A DNA stretch of 34,632 nt from Acidobacteriota bacterium (lineage in GTDB: Bacteria; Acidobacteriota; Terriglobia; Acidiferrales; 2-02-FULL-67-57). Of the stretch, positions 8,206 through 13,894 are shown piece by piece. The translations under genes and the position numbers were made by a program. Position 1 is the stretch's first letter, and every line of letters begins with the position of its first letter. The DNA lies in the NCBI GenBank assembly GCA_022571295.1, contig JACZYA010000015.1, positions 1 to 34,632 on the forward strand, read 5' to 3'. The notes under the pieces were generated by a model. It was not told where the DNA came from, did not search any database, and saw only the letters and a program-made list of their open reading frames with translations.

Positions 8206-8315
8206 CCAAATCAACATCGTGAAACTCACCCACTACCGCCGAGCCGGGCCCCTACCCAAACCGCCCCAGCTGTGGTAGAGTACGAGCTTCGATTTCCGCC
8301 TGGGGAGAAATTCCA

Positions 8316-8693
8316 ATGTCTGCGGTAGAGAAGGTCGCTCAAGCGCAACTGCGCGAGGATCTGCCCCAGTTCCATCCCGGTGACACGCTGCGCGTGCACG
8401 TGAAGATCAAAGAAGGCGACAAGGAGCGCGTGCAGCCCTTTGAAGGCGTGGTGATCGCTCGCCGCGGGCGCGGCATCCAGAAAACCTTCACCCTGCGCCG
8501 GGTCTCGTTCGGCATTGGGGTGGAGCGCATCTTCCCGCTGCACTCCCCCACTCTGCAGAACATCGAGGTCATCCGCTCCGGCAAGGTGCGCCGGGCCAAG
8601 CTCTATTACCTGCGCGAAAAGAAAGGCAAGAAAGCCACCCGCATCAAGGAAAAAACCCGCAAGGTCAAAGTCAAAGCGCCCAGCGCGCAGTAG
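8316..8693 (+). CDS. rplS: 50S ribosomal protein L19
   Basis: A 125-residue L19 located at the 30S/50S interface. Typical elements are [35 protein letters not shown], the [21 protein letters not shown] strand-turn, and the basic C-terminal [22 protein letters not shown]. The Shine-Dalgarno GGGGAGA lies 8-9 nt before the ATG. It terminates the dispersed ffh-rpsP-rimM-trmD-rplS set. A C-terminal Lys-rich extension of about 10 residues goes beyond the common end. Confidence 0.97.
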   Translation: MSAVEKVAQAQLREDLPQFHPGDTLRVHVKIKEGDKERVQPFEGVVIARRGRGIQKTFTLRRVSFGIGVERIFPLHSPTLQNIEVIRSGKVRRAKLYYLREKKGKKATRIKEKTRKVKVKAPSAQ

Positions 8694-8768
8694 GCAACCC
8701 CACCCATCTCACACCAAACAGAGTAAAAGCGGCGGAGCAGTGCAGCCCTCTATCTTTCTCTAGAGCTC

Positions 8769-8839
8769 GTTGCATAACTTCATTTCAAGAGAAGCCTCAG
8801 GGGCTGAAGTCCTGACCCGCCAAGCAGAGGTTATGCAAC
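8769..8839. repeat. Inverted repeat GTTGCATAAC...GTTATGCAAC downstream of rplS
   Basis: GTTGCATAAC (8769-8778) and its exact reverse complement GTTATGCAAC (8830-8839) flank 51 bp. The interior contains a small hairpin, AGCC/GGCT around TCAGG. It may be a miniature mobile or dispersed repeat, or a bidirectional 3' structure. No transposase is present. Confidence 0.6.
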
Positions 8840-8844
8840 TGCTT

Positions 8845-9642
8845 CTAATCTTGTTTGATGAGCGGGCCTTCGCGGACGCGTCCCTCGCCTTTCCCGGCCT
8901 CCTCCACCAACTGGCGCAGCCAAGCGCGCCAGTCGCGCTCCAGCGTGCCGACCGGGACGCCGTACACCAACCGAAGATTCTCCAGGAAGTTGTCCGGCCG
9001 CTGCGCCACCAATCGCAGGAGCTGGCGCAGAAGCCCCAGGCCGCCGCGGGCTTCGGCCAGGTAGCGGACCGCCCAGTAGCCCACGGCGGGGTCGCTTTCC
9101 TCGCTCTGGGCCAGCAGCAGCGCCGCTCGACCCTCCACCAGATCGGCGGTGGTGGGCGGAAAGGAGCGCCTAGTCAAAACGCTGACCAACCCTTCTTCCA
9201 GCCACGCGGGCAGACGGTGGCCTCCGGCCAATTGATTGGCAGCATAGCGCGCCACGGCTTGCTCCATCTCGTGCTCGAGAGCTTCTTCGGTGGGATTGCC
9301 CTCCCAACTCAAGGGCGACAGGAACAGGATGCCGTGGACGTAGCTGATCCCCGCCAGCGCGCCGGCCCGCTGCGGGCCGAGCCGCAGGTCGAGCTCCCGC
9401 TGGCTACGCACAATCACCACCTCAATGTGTTCCACGTCGTACAACTGATCGGCCAGCGGTTTCACGCGCAGCACCAGATCGCGCAGGCGCTCGGCCTGGC
9501 CCTGCTCGGCCGGGTCGGTGTAGGTGACGTTGACCGAGCCGCTGGGCGCGGGGATTTCCACCCGCACCTGAGCCGAAAGGCTCGACGCCAGTCCGGCCAA
9601 AACGAAACTGAGAAGCAATCGCACGCGCAGGGGCTTCCTCAT
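8845..9642 (-). CDS. Secreted peptidase-MA-like protein with degenerate metalloprotease motif
   Basis: A 265-residue exported protein. The signal peptide is about residues 1-24 (RVRLLLSFVLAGLASSLSAQ). The body follows the peptidase-MA-like (gluzincin) pattern: IEVVIVRSQREL, the strand GILFLSPLSW, the helix EEALEHEMEQAVARYAA, and LPAWLEEGLVSVL with the glutamate that would be the third zinc ligand. The HExxH metal-binding motif reads HEMEQ (residues 124-128), so the second His is replaced by Gln. Catalysis is therefore doubtful and the protein may be a binding or scaffolding relative. It is divergent from the site-2-protease gene, with about 60 bp between starts. Confidence 0.78.
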   Translation of the reverse strand: MRKPLRVRLLLSFVLAGLASSLSAQVRVEIPAPSGSVNVTYTDPAEQGQAERLRDLVLRVKPLADQLYDVEHIEVVIVRSQRELDLRLGPQRAGALAGISYVHGILFLSPLSWEGNPTEEALEHEMEQAVARYAANQLAGGHRLPAWLEEGLVSVLTRRSFPPTTADLVEGRAALLLAQSEESDPAVGYWAVRYLAEARGGLGLLRQLLRLVAQRPDNFLENLRLVYGVPVGTLERDWRAWLRQLVEEAGKGEGRVREGPLIKQD

Positions 9643-9702
9643 GTTTTTCCTCTGCTGTGATACTATCCCGGTTGGAGTCGAACGTCAGCCCAAAAATTTG
9701 TC

Positions 9703-10410
9703 ATGGAAATTCTTACCCCGCACGCCCTGGTTCTGGGCGCCGTCTGGTATGTAGTCTTTCTGCTGGCCATCACCGCCCACGAAGGCGCGCACGCCTGGGC
9801 CGCCAAACTGGGCGGCGACCCGACCGCCTTCCACGCCGGGCAGGCATCGCTCAACCCGCTGCCGCACATCCGCCGCGAGCCCTTCGGGACGGTGCTGGTG
9901 CCGCTGGCTTCCTACTTCATGGGCGGCTGGATGATCGGCTGGGCCAGCGCGCCCTACGACCCCCACTGGGCGGAGCGTTACCCGCGGCGGTCTGCTTGGA
10001 TGGCGCTGGCCGGCCCGGGGGCGAACCTGGCGCTGATGCTGGCGGCAGCGGCGACCATCCGCGCGGGCGTCGCGCTGGGGGTGTTTACCGCCCCGGAGCG
10101 CGCCACCTTTACCCGCGTGGTGACTGCGACCGAGCCCGGCACGCTGGAGTTCGCGACCACCTTCCTGAGCGTGCTGTTCGTGCTCAACCTGCTGCTGTTC
10201 CTCTTCAACCTGCTGCCGGTGCCGCCGCTGGATGGCAACACCGCCATCACCTTGCTGATGAGCGAAGAGACCGGGCGGCGCTTCCGCGCATTCAGCCGGT
10301 CGTTCGGGCTGATCGGACTGCTGCTGGCGTGGTTCCTGTTCGGGCGGCTGTTCTGGCCCGTCTATACGTTGGCGCTGAACCTGCTCCACCCCGGCGCGGG
10401 CTACGGCTAG
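9703..10410 (+). CDS. Site-2-protease-type (M50) membrane metallopeptidase
   Basis: A 235-residue polytopic membrane protein. The zinc motif H26-E27-x2-H30 (AITAHEGAHAW) lies in the first membrane segment. The third ligand is in the NLLPVPPLDGN motif (D177). Further membrane segments cover roughly residues 62-80, 100-125 and 152-172, plus a C-terminal pair. This is the short S2P form without PDZ domain, common in bacteria (SpoIVFB/YwhC-like). Substrate is unknown. The Shine-Dalgarno is weak, and the ATG is the only start preserving the first helix. Confidence 0.88.
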   Translation: MEILTPHALVLGAVWYVVFLLAITAHEGAHAWAAKLGGDPTAFHAGQASLNPLPHIRREPFGTVLVPLASYFMGGWMIGWASAPYDPHWAERYPRRSAWMALAGPGANLALMLAAAATIRAGVALGVFTAPERATFTRVVTATEPGTLEFATTFLSVLFVLNLLLFLFNLLPVPPLDGNTAITLLMSEETGRRFRAFSRSFGLIGLLLAWFLFGRLFWPVYTLALNLLHPGAGYG

Positions 10411-10434
10411 CCTGCCGGCAATGCAACGAACGCT

Positions 10435-10965
10435 CTAGCTGGGGCCGCCTCCGCCCACGAACATCCGCAGCACCACACTGAGAGCGACAAAGAACAACCA
10501 GCCAATCGCGCAAACAGCCACGGCGCGCCCGGTACTGTGGTAGTCGAGCGCTTGCCGCACCGCAACCACAAACGCCGCCAGCATCCAGATCGAGACCACC
10601 AAGCTGACCAACACGCCGAGCACCGGAATAATACCCAGAACCAGCAGCACGCCCGGCGAGGCCGAAAAACCGATGGTGCGCAGCAGCTCGCCTACGTCCG
10701 ACCGCGTCTGGGGCTCGGGCAGAATCTTGGTTCCCACCAGGTAGGTGACAAAAGCCCACAGGAACCAACCGATAAGCGCCCCGATGGCGCCTACTGCTAA
10801 TCCGACACCGCCTCCGGTGCCCACAGCGCCGATGCCGGAAGCGATGCTGGAAAGCACCACTACCCCCATCGCCTGACCCGTGGCGGTGCGGTCTGCTTCC
10901 ACCTCTTCATAGGTGTGGACGTCCAGCTTGGCCGCCCCGATCATTCTTTGCGTGAAACTCGCCAT
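10435..10965 (-). CDS. YIP1-like integral membrane protein
   Basis: A 176-residue protein. A short N-terminal segment (FTQRMIGAAKLDVHTYEEVEAD) precedes four to five hydrophobic helices: about residues 28-50, 55-78, 102-125, 125-140 and 150-168. The pattern of YIP1-domain proteins is present, including a first amphipathic stretch, the AFVTYLVGTKIL segment and a GFSASPGVLLVLGIIPVLG turn. The ATG is preceded by GAGGAAAG. Role is unknown; bacterial members are thought to organise membranes. The gene is convergent with the S2P gene. Confidence 0.75.
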   Translation of the reverse strand: MASFTQRMIGAAKLDVHTYEEVEADRTATGQAMGVVVLSSIASGIGAVGTGGGVGLAVGAIGALIGWFLWAFVTYLVGTKILPEPQTRSDVGELLRTIGFSASPGVLLVLGIIPVLGVLVSLVVSIWMLAAFVVAVRQALDYHSTGRAVAVCAIGWLFFVALSVVLRMFVGGGGPS

Positions 10966-11058
10966 CTTTCCTCCTCTCGGCAGAGATTCCTCCGCCTGTT
11001 TGTAGCACCTCGAAAATCAAAGCTCAATACCCGAGCCGCTGCAAATACCCGGTCCAGC

Positions 11059-11769
11059 TTAAAAGTGCTCCTGTAAATCGCCGAACCGCTCCAGCTCCAG
11101 CAGGCGGCCGCCGCCCGGCCGGATTTCCTCGTTTTCGTAGTCCCAAGTCACCGGCGAGGGGATGAAGACCGCGTTCAGGCCGGCGGCCAGGGCCGGGTTG
11201 ACGTCCGAGCGCGGGCTGTTGCCCACCATCCAAACTTCGAGCCGCGACCACCCGTGCCGCTCGACCAACCCGTTATAGGTGGAAGCGTCTTTTTCGGCGA
11301 CGATTTCGCACCCGTGGAAGAAACCTTCCAGCCCAGAAGCTGCCAGCTTGGCGCTCTGCTCCTCGACGTTTCCTTTGGTCAGGAGGAACAGCCGGTGGCG
11401 CGGCTTCAGGTAAGTGAGTGTCGCCGCCACTCCATCGAACACTCGATGAGGCACCGGCAGCAGAATGCGCGACAGGCGGCGAATCTCTTCCAGCATCTTG
11501 TCTTCGGCGCGCTGCCCGGCCTGCCCGCCGCGGCGGGCGAGCTTCAGATAGACTTCCTCCAACGTGAGCAGAAAACTCCGGGTGCCGTACCCGCGCTGCT
11601 GGATGTTTCGGTGTTCGGCCCTGTCCACTTCCTGTCGGATGGTTTGCGGGTCGTTGCCGAGCGGAGCCAACAACTCCACATAGGCGGCAATCGTGCGCTC
11701 AAACAGGGCGTTGGTTTCCCAGAGGGTGTCGTCGGCGTCAATCAGCAGGATTTTCCGCTGATGGCGCAT
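11059..11769 (-). CDS. HAD-superfamily hydrolase
   Basis: A 236-residue soluble hydrolase. The four HAD motifs are visible. Motif I is D11-x-D13-x-T (LLIDADDTLWE) with nucleophile D11. Motif II is T131 in LFLLTKGN, motif III is K160 in VAEKDASTY, and motif IV is VGNSPRSDVNPALAAG with D189. The helical cap lies between motifs I and II. The closest pattern is the phosphoglycolate-phosphatase/haloacid-dehalogenase-like group, but the substrate cannot be assigned. A small 75-residue gene ends about 21 nt upstream on the same strand, so the two likely form an operon. Confidence 0.9.
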   Translation of the reverse strand: MRHQRKILLIDADDTLWETNALFERTIAAYVELLAPLGNDPQTIRQEVDRAEHRNIQQRGYGTRSFLLTLEEVYLKLARRGGQAGQRAEDKMLEEIRRLSRILLPVPHRVFDGVAATLTYLKPRHRLFLLTKGNVEEQSAKLAASGLEGFFHGCEIVAEKDASTYNGLVERHGWSRLEVWMVGNSPRSDVNPALAAGLNAVFIPSPVTWDYENEEIRPGGGRLLELERFGDLQEHF

Positions 11770-11790
11770 ACCTGTCCGAGTGCCGGCGGC

Positions 11791-12018
11791 CTAGCGCGCC
11801 GCGCGCGCGCCCGCCAGCCGCTCCAGGATCCGCTGGGCCACCTTCTGGGTTTCGCCAAAGTCGGCCAAATAGGTCTGAAGTTCGGCGTCCACTGTGCGCG
11901 TCGCTTCGACCGGCAGGCGGGCGCGGAAGATCATGTCGCGCACAAAGACCGGGTTGGGCAGGACCGCGTCCTCCTGCAATTCTTCCAAGGCTTGTTCAGG
12001 ATCGTAGTGATACGCCAT
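11791..12018 (-). CDS. Small hypothetical protein upstream of the HAD gene
   Basis: A 75-residue protein starting MAYHYDPEQALEELQEDAVL. The run GGGGGG 4 nt before the ATG serves as a Shine-Dalgarno, which supports this start over a TTG 12 nt further upstream. The sequence is helical and acidic at first and then mixed (FVRDMIFRARLPVEATRTVD, LADFGETQKVAQRILERL). No motif is recognised. It is probably co-transcribed with the HAD hydrolase. Confidence 0.6.
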   Translation of the reverse strand: MAYHYDPEQALEELQEDAVLPNPVFVRDMIFRARLPVEATRTVDAELQTYLADFGETQKVAQRILERLAGARAAR

Positions 12019-12144
12019 GATGCCCCCCAAAACTGATCGGCGAGTGTGCCGCTAGAGAAATTCCACTATAGCTCGCCGGTGCGGGGCAAGCAAGCCGGCC
12101 AACCCACCGGGCTGCGAGCAAAGCCGGGTACAACCGAGCCCAGC

Positions 12145-12633
12145 CTAGTACGTGTGCTTCTCCGACCACTTGCGGAGCAAGCGCCAGCGCCCGTCCGCTC
12201 CTTTGCGGAGAACCTCCAAGCTCAATTCAATTTCGCCCCGGCCGTCCTTCCACGCAAACTGGTTGCGGAGGGTGGCGATGGCCTCAGTGTCGCTGCGCGG
12301 AATCACGGTCAGCACCGAATGGCTCCAGCGCACTTCCTGACCGTAAACGGTTTGGAAAAACTGGCGCACACTCTCGACCGAGCGGCTCCTGTCAACTTGG
12401 GCAAGTCCCTGCCCGGGCACGTAGGTGAAAAGGGTGAACTCGGCTGCCAACCCCTCGGCCACACGCGCCAGGTCGCGCTCCCGCCAGGCTTTCCAGTACT
12501 CAGCATAGAAGTCGTTGACTTCAGCGGCCACGTCGGTGGCGGGAGCAACCGGCGCAGGAGGCGCTGCCGGCTCCTGCGCGCCGGCCATCGCCAGCACGGA
12601 GCACAAAACCACCAGGGTCAGTAGACGAAACAC
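12145..12633 (-). CDS. Secreted NTF2/SnoaL-like protein
   Basis: A 162-residue exported protein with a GTG start. AGGAGG at 12639-12644 lies 5 nt upstream. The signal peptide (VFRLLTLVVLCSVLAMAGAQ) precedes an Ala/Pro linker (PAAPPAPVAPATD). The NTF2-like fold follows: an N-terminal helix (VNDFYAEYWKAWRERDLARVAEGL), then the strands FTLFTY, SVLTVIP, EAIATLRNQFAW, GEIELSLEVLRK and GRWRLLRKW. The family includes SnoaL/DUF4440 proteins, many of unknown function. A roughly 95% identical copy of the first 139 bp, without the NTF2 domain, lies at 13716-13854. Confidence 0.8.
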   Translation of the reverse strand: MFRLLTLVVLCSVLAMAGAQEPAAPPAPVAPATDVAAEVNDFYAEYWKAWRERDLARVAEGLAAEFTLFTYVPGQGLAQVDRSRSVESVRQFFQTVYGQEVRWSHSVLTVIPRSDTEAIATLRNQFAWKDGRGEIELSLEVLRKGADGRWRLLRKWSEKHTY

Positions 12634-12668
12634 AATCACCTCCTGGGCCGGAGCAGCAGACGCCGCGC
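12530..12668. repeat. Direct repeat copy A: 5' end of the NTF2-like gene
   Basis: This 139-bp segment covers the ribosome-binding site, GTG start, signal-peptide codons and linker of the NTF2-like gene. It matches 13716-13854 in the same orientation with about seven substitutions and no gaps. The two copies flank 12669-13715. Confidence 0.92.
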
Positions 12669-12692
12669 TGCTGCAATTTTGTTGGGCCGCTC

Positions 12693-13190
12693 TCATTCTT
12701 CGATGCATTTGGTAGTCTTGAACATGCCAATCGTAGTAGTCTTGCAAGTTAACTCGCGCCGCGTCGGTGGCGAGGCAGGCATTGCGTTGCGGAACCTTTG
12801 CATCCGCAGCAGAAGCTCTTGCCCCATCTGAAGGGCACGATTTTCTTTGTGGAGTTCATCCATTTCCTTTATAGCTGCTTCAGCTGAGGATACTAGATCG
12901 CTGCTAAGGCGAAGCAATGTGTTGAAATTCTTGACGAGTTTGCCGTACTCTGCGAGGTAGACATTACTTTGGAGCATGAGCACCATGATGACTCGTTGCA
13001 GTTCTTTCTGAGAGCAGGGGCCGAGTTCCTTTTCAAGTAACGCGTCGTTGATGTCAGCAGATCTCACTATGCCTTTTTCCTGTTGCCATAGTCCTTTGGG
13101 GTTGCACTCAGCCGTGACTTGTTGCGGAGCCGCCGGAGCCGCAGTTGCTGTCAGGGTGCAGAAAAGCAGTGCAATTGCTGCGTGTCTCAT
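12693..13190 (-). CDS. Secreted protein of unknown function inside the repeat-flanked block
   Basis: A 165-residue exported protein with ATG at 13190 and AGGAGA 7-8 nt upstream. The signal peptide is about residues 1-21 (RHAAIALLFCTLTATAAPAAP). The mature part has scattered cysteines (AECNPKG, GPCSQKEL, LTCKTT, TTKCIEE) that could form two disulfides. The middle is strongly helical (QRVIMVLMLQSNVYLAEYGKL, SSAEAAIKEMDELHKENRALQ) and likely coiled-coil. Codon use is less GC-biased than in neighbouring genes, consistent with acquisition. No family is recognised. A longer open frame upstream to 13304 is unlikely to be translated. Confidence 0.65.
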   Translation of the reverse strand: MRHAAIALLFCTLTATAAPAAPQQVTAECNPKGLWQQEKGIVRSADINDALLEKELGPCSQKELQRVIMVLMLQSNVYLAEYGKLVKNFNTLLRLSSDLVSSAEAAIKEMDELHKENRALQMGQELLLRMQRFRNAMPASPPTRRELTCKTTTIGMFKTTKCIEE

Positions 13191-13715
13191 TTTTAGTCTC
13201 CTTGCATTGTCATGGCGTTCGTGCCGTGGCGGTGCTGGGATAGCTAAGTAGCACCGAGACGGTGCGAAAGTTGCGCCGCGCCAGCGGCAGTTTTTGTACT
13301 TCACAGCAACCGGTCACGAAATTTTGTGCTGAAATGGCTTCCGTACATGCCATCTTTACAACTAATAAACAAAAAATTATACCTCAATCACCCACTCCCA
13401 CCCCTACCTCCCCTAGAGATTGACAATTCTTATCGACAGCCTTCCTGCTGATTACACACACGACGTGACGTGGCTTTGTTCTGAGGGAGAATGATACTCA
13501 AAAAAAAATAAAATTCATTCTCCATGATGGCATGACATAAAAGGTGCTCAGTAGAAAGCGTGCTTTGTGGGGCGGGGGTGGGGTGGGTGAGGGTCATTGA
13601 CACCTTTATTTACATTTATTTATTGTTTTTCCCTGACACATCTGTCCCAACTTGGGACAATAAGATGAGACTACCAATTTATCATTAGCTCGTTATATCG
13701 TCGGAATAGTCTCAG
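13191..13715. other. AT-rich non-coding stretch with palindromes and G-rich tracts
   Basis: No convincing gene is present. Base composition drops sharply from that of the rest of the window (poly-A, TTTATTTA tracts). It contains two G-quadruplex-type tracts on opposite strands (13391-13413, 13569-13593) and a 9-bp inverted repeat GGAGAATGA/TCATTCTCC (13486-13494, 13515-13523). It also has a 17-bp palindrome (13643-13659) and an inverted repeat TGAGACTA/TAGTCTCA (13666-13673, 13707-13714) that abuts the direct repeat. It probably includes the promoter of the gene starting at 13190. Confidence 0.7.
13643..13659. promoter_or_regulatory. Operator-like palindrome TGTCCCAACTTGGGACA
   Basis: A perfect 8-bp inverted repeat around a single C, in an AT-rich context. 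Symmetry and length fit a dimeric helix-turn-helix regulator site, but no regulator gene is adjacent. A small cruciform in a mobile element is the alternative. Confidence 0.4.
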
Positions 13716-13854
13716 ACGTCGGTGGCGGGGGCGTCGGGCGCAGGAGGCGCGGCCGGTTCCTGCGCGCCGGCCATCGCCAGCACGGAGCACAAAACCACCA
13801 GGGTCAGCAGACGAAACACAATCACCTCCTGGGCCGGAGCAGCAGACGCCGCGC
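13716..13854 (-). pseudogene. Truncated duplicate of the NTF2-like gene 5' end
   Basis: A second copy of the 139-bp leader, start and signal-peptide segment found at 12530-12668. It retains the AGGAGG site and a GTG start at 13819. The frame runs only 35 codons (signal peptide plus linker, ending PATDV) before TGA at 13712-13714, just past the repeat junction. The NTF2 domain is absent. It could still express a free signal peptide but is best read as a duplication scar. It lies about 40 bp beyond the DUF5916 stop codon. Confidence 0.85.
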
Positions 13855-13894
13855 CGGCCATGCACCTCTCCCGTTGCCTAAGGCCAATCGAAAC

